Below are positions 35,600-43,037 of a stretch of 64,000 nt of DNA, in pieces. Made by a program: the position numbers and the translations under genes. The DNA lies in the NCBI GenBank assembly GCA_964581605.1, contig CAZOPF010000009.1:1-64000 (forward strand), read 5' to 3'. Numbering within the stretch: position 1 is the stretch's first letter; every line of letters starts with the position of its first letter. The stretch comes from CAADGU01 sp964581605. Its GTDB lineage: Bacteria; Chloroflexota; Anaerolineae; Promineifilales; Promineifilaceae. The notes beneath the pieces are model-generated. The model saw nothing but the letters and a program-made list of their open reading frames with translations, made no database searches and was not told the origin of the DNA.

Positions 35600-35971
35600 A
35601 TGACAAATACGAAATATACACAAGGTATGGAAATCCGGCGGGCTGTGCTGGGAGAGGCCCACGTAGACCGGGCCGAGGCTAATACAACCGATTTTGATGC
35701 CGACTTTCAGCAGTTCATCACCGAAACGGCGTGGGGCACTGTGTGGGCACGGCCGGGAATGGACCGCAGAACCCGCCACCTTCTGACGATTGCTATAGTG
35801 GCGGCCCTGGGCCGGGAACAGGAACTGGCCCTGCACATTCGCGCCACCCGGCACACAGGCGTTACCCCGGCTGAACTAAAAGAGTTATTTTTGCAAGTGG
35901 CCATATACGCTGGTGTGCCGGCGGCGAATACGGCCGTTGCCATTGCCAAAAAAGTGTTGGCAGAAGAGTAA
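35600..35971 (+). CDS. pcaC: 4-carboxymuconolactone decarboxylase
   Basis: Enzyme of the beta-ketoadipate (protocatechuate) branch that decarboxylates gamma-carboxymuconolactone to the enol-lactone. The 123-aa protein reads as a complete PcaC: MEIRRAVLGEAHVDRAEANT, then FQQFITETAWGTVWARPGMD, then RTRHLLTIAIVAALGREQEL and LHIRATRHTGVTPAELKE with the CMD-family active-site segment. Two nucleotides separate it from pcaB. No other genes of the pathway (pcaGH, pcaD) are in the window. It is divergent from a PadR repressor, and PadR proteins often answer phenolic acids. Confidence 0.93.
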   Translation: MTNTKYTQGMEIRRAVLGEAHVDRAEANTTDFDADFQQFITETAWGTVWARPGMDRRTRHLLTIAIVAALGREQELALHIRATRHTGVTPAELKELFLQVAIYAGVPAANTAVAIAKKVLAEE

Positions 35972-35973
35972 AA

Positions 35974-37320
35974 ATGGCCTTTTCCCCCACCGATTCACTG
36001 CTATATGCGCCACTATTTGGTGATGAGGAATTGGCCGCACTCTTTAGCGACGCAGCATTTCTGCGCCAGATGTTGGCGGTAGAAGCGGCCCTGGCGAAAG
36101 TGGAAGGGCAATTGGGCATCATCCCCGCAACGGCCGCCATGCAGATCGCCGCAGCGGCCAGCGCATTGGCCCCAGACCTGACCCCATTGCAGGCGGGGCT
36201 GGAAAAGGATGGCGTGCCGGTCATTGAATTGGTACGGCAGATCAGAGAAGCAGCAGGCCACCTTGCGGCCGATTATGTCCATTGGGGGGCAACCACGCAG
36301 GATATTATGGACACGGCCGTTATCCTGCAAACCCGTGCCGCCCTCGCCTTGCTGCAATCTCGCCTGGGCACCCTCATCACCTCATTAGCAAATGTGGCCG
36401 ATCACCATCGCCAGACCCTTATGGCGGGGCGAACTCATGCCCAGTATGCCCTGCCCATGCCGTTTGGTCTGAAGGTAGCTGGCTGGCTGGCCCCTTTGCT
36501 GCGCCACCGGCAGCGGCTGGTGGAATTGCAGCCCCGGCTACTATGTGTGCAATTAGGCGGGGCGGTGGGCACATTGGCCGCGTTGGGAGAGCAGGGCACG
36601 GCCGTGCAAGCCGCCCTTGCTGATGAACTACAACTGAATCGCCCGCTTATGCCCTGGCATACCCAACGCGACAATCTGGCAGAACTGGCCGGTTGGCTTT
36701 CGCTGCTCACCGGCTCGCTGGCAAAAATGGCCCAAGACATCATCTTGTTGGCCCAAAGCGAAGTGGGTGAACTACGGGAAACGAGTGATCCCGCACGCGG
36801 GGGATCCAGCACCATGCCTCAAAAGAGCAACCCCATCATCAGCGAAACGATTATTGCCGCCGCCCGCACCAATGCCGCACTGCTGGCTGCCATGCACCAG
36901 GCACAGATTCAAGAACATGAACGAGGCACACACGGCTGGCAGGTGGAATGGCTCACTTTGCCGCAAATGTTTGCCCTCAGCGGTGCCGCTTTGCAAAAAG
37001 CGATCTTCTTGAGTAAACAACTGGTTGTGAATGAAACCCAGATGCGAGCGAATGTTATCGCTTCAAATGGCGTAATGCTGGCCGAGGCGCTCACCTTTGC
37101 GCTGGCAAAAACAATGGGGCGGGTGGCGGCGAAAGGGTTGGTTCAGGCAGCCTGCCACGAAGCGATTGCCCGGCAGAGACATCTGGTGGATGTGGTGCAG
37201 GCTAAAACGGATGCTCCATTGGATTGGGCATTGCTTAAGGATGAGGGCGCTTATTTTGGTGCGGCCGATCAATTTATTGACCAGGTATTGGCAGAAGCCG
37301 GTGTGGGGCGTCACTCTTGA
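35974..37320 (+). CDS. pcaB: 3-carboxy-cis,cis-muconate cycloisomerase
   Basis: Fumarase/aspartase-superfamily enzyme, 448 aa, forming gamma-carboxymuconolactone, the substrate of PcaC. The superfamily signature GGSSTMPQKSNPI lies near residues 275-287, the earlier conserved region is DYVHWGATTQDIMDTAV, and AGRTHAQYALPMPFGLK is the second conserved block. The gene begins 2 nt after pcaC, so they form an operon. Adenylosuccinate lyase is the main alternative, but the neighbour and the WGATTQD block favour PcaB. Confidence 0.93.
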   Translation: MAFSPTDSLLYAPLFGDEELAALFSDAAFLRQMLAVEAALAKVEGQLGIIPATAAMQIAAAASALAPDLTPLQAGLEKDGVPVIELVRQIREAAGHLAADYVHWGATTQDIMDTAVILQTRAALALLQSRLGTLITSLANVADHHRQTLMAGRTHAQYALPMPFGLKVAGWLAPLLRHRQRLVELQPRLLCVQLGGAVGTLAALGEQGTAVQAALADELQLNRPLMPWHTQRDNLAELAGWLSLLTGSLAKMAQDIILLAQSEVGELRETSDPARGGSSTMPQKSNPIISETIIAAARTNAALLAAMHQAQIQEHERGTHGWQVEWLTLPQMFALSGAALQKAIFLSKQLVVNETQMRANVIASNGVMLAEALTFALAKTMGRVAAKGLVQAACHEAIARQRHLVDVVQAKTDAPLDWALLKDEGAYFGAADQFIDQVLAEAGVGRHS

Positions 37321-37411
37321 ACTGTAATCGGTGAGTGTTTGTGGGGAAGGGACGGCCGTAGCCGTTACAATTCCCCTCCATGAAAAATCGCCGCCTATTT
37401 GCGTTGAGACA

Positions 37412-37807
37412 CAGCGCTTATTCAGCCACACCCTGAACGCTCATGGTACCCCAAAAGAGTATGCAGCGCTGATGGCACGTATCGCCCAAAATGGCCTCAG
37501 CAATCCTAAGAGCAGCTTTCTGGCCCGAAAATATCTGGAATGGCCCATGGTGTTTGCGGACAATCAGGAGTTGTTTAGCAACCTGGGTTACAAAAATGGC
37601 TCGCTGCCCGGCATCCTGACAACCGCATATTACGCTTATCCACAAGGGGAAACTACCCCCATAGTCGTTATCCTCTTCTTCCACAATCTGCCCAACCGTA
37701 CCTACCGACAGTAGCGTGATACGCTGCCCCATGATGAGTTCGCTCGCTGGCTGCTTTATGACCCGCCAGCGATTGAAGCGGTAAGGGCAGCAATCGGTAA
37801 TCCCTGA
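37412..37807 (+). pseudogene. Remnant of a serine hydrolase (beta-lactamase-class-A-like), truncated and with an internal stop
   Basis: Only the C-terminal part of a serine hydrolase remains: HGTPKEYAALMARIAQNG, then the KTG-box-like LGYKNGSLPGILTTAYYAYP, then TPIVVILFFHNLPNRTYRQ. An in-frame TAG (37712-37714) follows, after which the same frame continues RDTLPHDEFARWLLYDPPA and ends at a TGA at 37805-37807. In homologues a Trp is expected at the amber position, so a single TGG to TAG change would explain it. The N-terminal catalytic region is missing. It fills most of the 560 bp between pcaB and the next gene. Confidence 0.7.
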
Positions 37808-37870
37808 TATGGTTATCGTTACGGCTCTCCGATTCCACCCCTCCTTTACTGCCCACTTTAGCGCGTATGA

Positions 37871-37876
37871 TATAAT
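37871..37876 (+). promoter_or_regulatory. TATAAT box 6 nt before a GTG start
   Basis: A consensus -10 box ends 6 nt before the GTG start of the histidine-kinase-like gene, so the transcript should begin at the start codon. The -35 region is poor (TTTACT-like). Confidence 0.55.
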
Positions 37877-37882
37877 ACCTCT

Positions 37883-40336
37883 GTGATTTTCTGGCCACAG
37901 CTCATTGCATTGTTCACCGAGCCACCAGGTAACATTGTTTACTATCTGGTGACGCTCTTCGCTTTGCAAGTTGTTTTTGTCATTTCGCTGAGCCAATGGC
38001 TGCGTGACAAACGGAATGCTGACGCCTGGCGACATCTGGCCGCGGCCGGAACGCTGATTGCCGGGCGGGTGCTGCTGTTGGCCATGGCTTTGCTGCTGGC
38101 CGGTGACGTTAACCGGGCAACCTCTTATTTGCTACCATTGGAGCAGGCGTTAACCAGTATCTCGGCCGTCATGCTGGTTTGGGCGCTGGTTCCCCCCTCG
38201 GTCCAACAACCACGCCTGGGCAGTGTTCTGCTTTTGCTCGCGCTATTTATTCTCACGTTGCTGGCCATTGCGTTTACCATCGCCTGGCAACCATTGGCCG
38301 CAGCCGGGGCGGTGTATGCTGAAACCTCACAGGTACAGGTATGGCTGATGCTGCAAGCAGGCACATATGGTTTGGGGCTGGCGCTCACACTGGTTCACCG
38401 GCACACTCGTACCGGTTTATCTCCTTTTATTTTGGGTGTGGCACTGGCTACGGCCGTCGCTGCCCTGCTCACCTCTCTCGGCCCAAACCCCAGCGGTACC
38501 CAGCTGCTGTTCTGGCTGCGTCTGGGCTATCTGGTTGCGTTGCCGCTTTGGGCGGTATTGGTTTATCGCCAATCCATCACCCCCTTGTTAGCCACCCAAC
38601 AGGCCAACCGCCCGGCCGTGCGCCAGTTAACCGACGTACTGAATTTATCGGCGGCCGTGCTGCAAACAATGGATACCGAAAACCGCGCCCACCAGGCCGT
38701 CACCCTCATCGAGCAAATGGTAGACGCCGCTTTTGTGGGCGTGGGCATTTTCCCGCCTGATAGCCACCAGGTCATTCACCTCACCAGCAACCTGCCCCAG
38801 GTTGGCAACAATACGCCTAAAAGCTGGCAGCTCGATCTGGTGGAATGGCCGCCTTTTCGTGCCGCCATCCGTAAAAAGGAGAGTGTGGAACTACTGCCGG
38901 ATGGCACGGGGATGCGCCCCTTGCAGGTGTTGTATGCGGCCATTGAAGTGGGGCCTTTGGGGGCCATGCTGGTAGAGCCGATGTTTATCGCCGAGGAGCC
39001 GGTAGGAATGCTGTTGCTGGCCAAGCCAGATGGCCGTCTGCGATGGACCGATCGGGAAAAAGCGATCACACCTGCTTTGGCCGCATTTGTGGCGCAGGCG
39101 GTCGTCAACACCTATGCCCACCAGCCAACAGCCCAACTTATCTCACCGCCAGCCACCACACTGCCGATTGGGGAGACGGCCGTCAGCGGACGGCTCATTG
39201 CCCTGGAAGCAGAACGGGACCGGCTGGCAGCCGAATTAGACACCACAGCCAACCGGGCCGCCCAGGCGGAGTCGCGTGCTGTAGTGGCGCTACAACGCGC
39301 TCATGATCTGGCTCATCTGCTTGAAGAGATGGAGCGTGCCAGCCGTGATGAGCGGATAAACGCTCTGGAGCAGGAAATTGAAACCCTGCGCGAATCGCTG
39401 GTGGAGGCGGAGGATGCCATGGCCATAGCGGCCGCTGGCGAAAGTGAACTCAGCACCGAATGGATTATGCTGACAATTACCCGCTACTCCGGCCAGTTGG
39501 AAGAAGCCCAGGCACGCATTGTGGCCCTGGAGACGGAATTGGAGCAGCGTGAACAAGGCACTTCCGAAGAGCTGTTGGTGGCGCTTATCCAGGAATTACG
39601 CACTCCCATGACTTCTATTGGCGGCTTCACGGATTTACTGCTTGGGGAGACATTAGGGATTTTGGGTACCCGACAACGCGACCTGTTGCAACGTGTTCAG
39701 GCGAATACCAAACGCATGGGAAGCCTGCTCGACCAGATGCTGCAATTGGTATCGGGAAGGGAACAACCCACCCCAACCTATGAAGAAGTGGTGGATGTGC
39801 AGGATGTGATTGAAACGGCCGTTACCGGCGTGCTCTCACAGGTACGGGAAAAGAATCTTCGGCTAGACCTGCATATTCCTCCTATGCTGCCGCCGTTAAC
39901 CATCCGGCGAAGGGATCTCCATCAAATGTTGACTCATTTACTGCATAATGCCTGCCAGGCATCAGGCAATAACGGCCGGGTGATGATCACAGCGCAGGCG
40001 GCCGCCATTCACCCCCCTACTCATGCCAATGAGTGGCTCCGCTTTTTGCAGGTGAATGTGTCTGACAGTGGCAGTGGTATCCATCCTGATGATCTGGCGG
40101 CCGTTTTTGCCACGCATCACCGGGCAGATGCACCGTTGATCAGAGGGCTGGGAGAAACCGGAGCGGGGTTAGCTGTGGCCCGCAATCTGGCCCAGGCCAA
40201 TGGCGGCCGTGTGTGGGTGGAGAGTACCGTAGGCGTAGGCAGCATCTTTTCGCTGCTTTTCCCACTACCCGGCCCCGATGAGATAATAGTGAACGGGGAT
40301 ACGGCCGCGCCTGCCAATGGAACGGTACGGCCGTGA
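37883..40336 (+). CDS. Membrane GAF histidine-kinase-like protein lacking the phospho-acceptor His
   Basis: An 817-aa protein: about seven N-terminal membrane helices (to about residue 235), a GAF-like domain (about 250-410), a long coiled coil (about 430-560), then a histidine-kinase core. The H-box reads ALIQELRTPMTSIGGF; the His of the usual H-E-L-R-T-P is Gln570 (CAG). The ATP-binding domain seems intact: N-box HLLHNACQAS, G1 VSDSGSGIHPDD, G2 GETGAGLAVARNLA. It may act as a partner or allosteric subunit rather than an autokinase. The start is GTG, with TATAAT just 6 nt upstream. The next gene begins 8 nt after its stop. Confidence 0.88.
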   Translation: MIFWPQLIALFTEPPGNIVYYLVTLFALQVVFVISLSQWLRDKRNADAWRHLAAAGTLIAGRVLLLAMALLLAGDVNRATSYLLPLEQALTSISAVMLVWALVPPSVQQPRLGSVLLLLALFILTLLAIAFTIAWQPLAAAGAVYAETSQVQVWLMLQAGTYGLGLALTLVHRHTRTGLSPFILGVALATAVAALLTSLGPNPSGTQLLFWLRLGYLVALPLWAVLVYRQSITPLLATQQANRPAVRQLTDVLNLSAAVLQTMDTENRAHQAVTLIEQMVDAAFVGVGIFPPDSHQVIHLTSNLPQVGNNTPKSWQLDLVEWPPFRAAIRKKESVELLPDGTGMRPLQVLYAAIEVGPLGAMLVEPMFIAEEPVGMLLLAKPDGRLRWTDREKAITPALAAFVAQAVVNTYAHQPTAQLISPPATTLPIGETAVSGRLIALEAERDRLAAELDTTANRAAQAESRAVVALQRAHDLAHLLEEMERASRDERINALEQEIETLRESLVEAEDAMAIAAAGESELSTEWIMLTITRYSGQLEEAQARIVALETELEQREQGTSEELLVALIQELRTPMTSIGGFTDLLLGETLGILGTRQRDLLQRVQANTKRMGSLLDQMLQLVSGREQPTPTYEEVVDVQDVIETAVTGVLSQVREKNLRLDLHIPPMLPPLTIRRRDLHQMLTHLLHNACQASGNNGRVMITAQAAAIHPPTHANEWLRFLQVNVSDSGSGIHPDDLAAVFATHHRADAPLIRGLGETGAGLAVARNLAQANGGRVWVESTVGVGSIFSLLFPLPGPDEIIVNGDTAAPANGTVRP

Positions 40337-40343
40337 ATATGTA

Positions 40344-41375
40344 ATGGAGCTAGAAACACAAGAATCGGAACGGTGGCTCTGGAATGTAATCATCACGCTT
40401 GGAGTGGTAGGCACGGTGCTGCTGGCGTTGCTGCTGGCGCAACTAGACCAGGCCCCCCCATCTGTGCCCACTGCCCCACCGCTTCTCATTGCTGATGTCA
40501 CCATCATCGCCCCCAGCCAGACGCCGTTACAGGTCATTCCCCTGGTTAGCGTCACCCCCACTACCACGGCGTTCCCAACTCCTATCCCCACCACCTCCTC
40601 GCCATTGCCGGAAGAATGTGGGGCGGTTCCCGTCGGCTGGATACCTACTAGCGTGGCCGTTGGCGAGAGTTTGATGACGCTGGCTGTCCGCTCTGGAACC
40701 TCGGAGGCGGCCATTGTGCGTGCCAACTGTTTACGCCAGGATATGTTATTGCCAGATATGATTATTTATCTGCCACCGACGCCGCCAACGCGCCAGCCCT
40801 GCGGACCACCCGTTTTTTGGGTGCAATATGTGGTGCGGCCGGGGGATACAATGTTTTCATTAGCGCTGCATCATGGGACAACGGTTTATGCCATTATTAA
40901 CGCCAACTGCTTGAGCAGTAGTGGCCTCAGAGCCGGTCAGGTGATCTTCTTACCACCTTTGCGCGTAACTGCTACGCCGCTGCCATCGCCTACAGAACGG
41001 CCGTCTGCCACCCCGCTGCCCCCAACAAACGCACCTAATCCACCAACGGATACGGCCGCCCCGCCCACCTTCACGCCATCTGCCACGCCCACCAACACAG
41101 CAACGGCCACGGTTACGACCGCGCCGCCCACGGCTACGCACACCCCAACTCCCAGCCAGACTCCCATTTCGCCTACGCCAACAGAGACGGCGACAGCAAC
41201 GGCCACGGTCACAACTGCGCCCCCCACCGATACACCGACTCTGCCGCCGCCAACCGATACGCCTACTCTGCCGCCGTCAACCGACACCCCCACGCCCCCA
41301 CCACCAACGGACACACCTACACCCCTGCCAACTGATACGCCAACGGCCGTACCCGTTAATGGGAACCTGAGATAG
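40344..41375 (+). CDS. Membrane-anchored double-LysM protein (copy 1)
   Basis: A 343-aa protein with a short N-terminal cytoplasmic stretch (METQESERWLW-like), one membrane helix (NVIITLGVVGTVLLALLLAQL), two LysM domains each with a conserved internal Cys (VAVGESLMTLAVRSGTSEAA; VVRPGDTMFSLALHHGTTVY) and a long Pro/Thr tail made of PPTDTPT-like repeats that may cross or decorate the cell wall. From base 40494 on it is identical to the paralogue at 41940-42965 for 857 bp, but its first 150 nt differ. The start at 40344 is 8 nt after the kinase-like gene. Confidence 0.88.
   Translation: MELETQESERWLWNVIITLGVVGTVLLALLLAQLDQAPPSVPTAPPLLIADVTIIAPSQTPLQVIPLVSVTPTTTAFPTPIPTTSSPLPEECGAVPVGWIPTSVAVGESLMTLAVRSGTSEAAIVRANCLRQDMLLPDMIIYLPPTPPTRQPCGPPVFWVQYVVRPGDTMFSLALHHGTTVYAIINANCLSSSGLRAGQVIFLPPLRVTATPLPSPTERPSATPLPPTNAPNPPTDTAAPPTFTPSATPTNTATATVTTAPPTATHTPTPSQTPISPTPTETATATATVTTAPPTDTPTLPPPTDTPTLPPSTDTPTPPPPTDTPTPLPTDTPTAVPVNGNLR
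40494..41350 (+). repeat. 857-bp direct repeat, copy 1
   Basis: Identical by eye to 42090-42946 (offset 1596). It covers the two LysM domains and the Pro/Thr tail. Identity ends in the middle of an ACGGCCGT copy (CCGT-A versus CCGT-G). Confidence 0.93.
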
Positions 41376-41417
41376 AATAGCAACCATTACAAGCCGTTTT
41401 GAACAACGACAATAAAT

Positions 41418-41654
41418 ATGCCTACAAGTTTGAGATTTGGGCCTTATCGGTTTTTCTTCTACTCTGGTGATTCAGTTGAACCACCTCACGTTCACATCAG
41501 ACGGGAAAGGTATACAGCCAAATTCTGGCTTACACCTGTACGTTTACAACGAAGTGGTGGATTTAGCCGTCAGGAAATTAACCATATTCAAAGATTAGTG
41601 GAGGAAAATCGGGAAATGCTTTTGAGGGAATGGGATGAACACTTTAATAGCTGA
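41418..41654 (+). CDS. DUF4160 protein (putative toxin partner)
   Basis: A 78-aa protein with the DUF4160 signature: FGPYRFFFYSGDSVEPPHVH followed by KFWLTP, and a C-terminal helix HIQRLVEENREMLLREWDEH. DUF4160 and DUF2442 genes are commonly found as adjacent pairs and are regarded as toxin-antitoxin-like. Here the downstream DUF2442 gene overlaps by 20 nt. The pair lies between two nearly identical LysM genes. Confidence 0.88.
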   Translation: MPTSLRFGPYRFFFYSGDSVEPPHVHIRRERYTAKFWLTPVRLQRSGGFSRQEINHIQRLVEENREMLLREWDEHFNS

Positions 41655-41940
41655 AATTTCTATGATTAAGGCAACAGGTGTTATTGTCAGTGAGGACACT
41701 TTAACTGTGGAGTTGGCCGACGGCCGTACCGTTTCTGTACCTCTGGCCTGGTATCCACGCTTGTTGCAAGGAAACTCCGAAGAGCGTAACCACTGGGAAT
41801 GGATCGGGGACGGCGAAGGCATCCACTGGCCTTATCTCGATGAAGATATTAGCGTGGAAGGTCTTGTCTTAGGTCGACGTTCTGGCGAAAGTCAGCGTTC
41901 TTTGCAGCGTTGGCTAGATAGTAGACATCAATCTGATTGA
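41635..41940 (+). CDS. DUF2442 protein (putative antitoxin partner)
   Basis: A 101-aa protein with the DUF2442 core: VSEDTLTVELADGRTVSVPL then WYPRLLQGNSEERNHWEWIG and GIHWPYLDEDISVEGLVLGR. The start at 41635 overlaps the DUF4160 gene; a second Met at 41662 (MIKATGVIV) is also possible and closer to the usual family length. Its stop TGA shares a base with the ATG of the next LysM gene (TGATG), so the pair is translationally coupled to a surface-protein gene. Confidence 0.86.
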   Translation: MNTLIAEISMIKATGVIVSEDTLTVELADGRTVSVPLAWYPRLLQGNSEERNHWEWIGDGEGIHWPYLDEDISVEGLVLGRRSGESQRSLQRWLDSRHQSD

Positions 41941-42965
41941 TGGATATAGAAACGCACGAATCGGAACGGTGGTATTGGAATGTAATTATCACCCTTGGTG
42001 TGGTAGGCACAGTGTTGCTGGCACTGCTACTGGCACAACTGGATACAACACCATCAGCAGCACCACCCCCATTTCCTGTCCTTATCGCCGATGTCACCAT
42101 CATCGCCCCCAGCCAGACGCCGTTACAGGTCATTCCCCTGGTTAGCGTCACCCCCACTACCACGGCGTTCCCAACTCCTATCCCCACCACCTCCTCGCCA
42201 TTGCCGGAAGAATGTGGGGCGGTTCCCGTCGGCTGGATACCTACTAGCGTGGCCGTTGGCGAGAGTTTGATGACGCTGGCTGTCCGCTCTGGAACCTCGG
42301 AGGCGGCCATTGTGCGTGCCAACTGTTTACGCCAGGATATGTTATTGCCAGATATGATTATTTATCTGCCACCGACGCCGCCAACGCGCCAGCCCTGCGG
42401 ACCACCCGTTTTTTGGGTGCAATATGTGGTGCGGCCGGGGGATACAATGTTTTCATTAGCGCTGCATCATGGGACAACGGTTTATGCCATTATTAACGCC
42501 AACTGCTTGAGCAGTAGTGGCCTCAGAGCCGGTCAGGTGATCTTCTTACCACCTTTGCGCGTAACTGCTACGCCGCTGCCATCGCCTACAGAACGGCCGT
42601 CTGCCACCCCGCTGCCCCCAACAAACGCACCTAATCCACCAACGGATACGGCCGCCCCGCCCACCTTCACGCCATCTGCCACGCCCACCAACACAGCAAC
42701 GGCCACGGTTACGACCGCGCCGCCCACGGCTACGCACACCCCAACTCCCAGCCAGACTCCCATTTCGCCTACGCCAACAGAGACGGCGACAGCAACGGCC
42801 ACGGTCACAACTGCGCCCCCCACCGATACACCGACTCTGCCGCCGCCAACCGATACGCCTACTCTGCCGCCGTCAACCGACACCCCCACGCCCCCACCAC
42901 CAACGGACACACCTACACCCCTGCCAACTGATACGCCAACGGCCGTGCCTACACCCACACCGTAG
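41940..42965 (+). CDS. Membrane-anchored double-LysM protein (copy 2)
   Basis: A 341-aa paralogue of the gene at 40344: one membrane helix (NVIITLGVVGTVLLALLLAQL), two LysM domains and a Pro/Thr tail ending VPTPTP. The first 150 nt have diverged from copy 1, mostly at synonymous positions plus a different short linker (TTPSAAPPPFPV), whereas the following 857 bp are identical. The ATG overlaps the stop codon of the DUF2442 gene by one base. Two identical extracytoplasmic parts behind different upstream genes point to recent gene conversion, or to a collapsed or copied assembly. Confidence 0.88.
   Translation: MDIETHESERWYWNVIITLGVVGTVLLALLLAQLDTTPSAAPPPFPVLIADVTIIAPSQTPLQVIPLVSVTPTTTAFPTPIPTTSSPLPEECGAVPVGWIPTSVAVGESLMTLAVRSGTSEAAIVRANCLRQDMLLPDMIIYLPPTPPTRQPCGPPVFWVQYVVRPGDTMFSLALHHGTTVYAIINANCLSSSGLRAGQVIFLPPLRVTATPLPSPTERPSATPLPPTNAPNPPTDTAAPPTFTPSATPTNTATATVTTAPPTATHTPTPSQTPISPTPTETATATATVTTAPPTDTPTLPPPTDTPTLPPSTDTPTPPPPTDTPTPLPTDTPTAVPTPTP
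42090..42946 (+). repeat. 857-bp direct repeat, copy 2
   Basis: Partner of 40494-41350. Flanking bases on both sides differ between the copies, so the repeat borders are sharp. Confidence 0.93.
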
Positions 42966-43037
42966 CAGGATATTCGGCAAATTGACAGTTCCTCCTTGCC
43001 TTGTCTGGCCCTCTCAACTGTGCCACAATAACCTGCT

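Noticed and set aside
40937..41383. Long Val/Gly-rich antisense frames opposite the LysM genes (also 42533-43066)
   Set aside because: They are the complement of Pro/Thr-rich repeat codons (ACC/CCA), so an open antisense frame is expected from composition; no start signal supports them.
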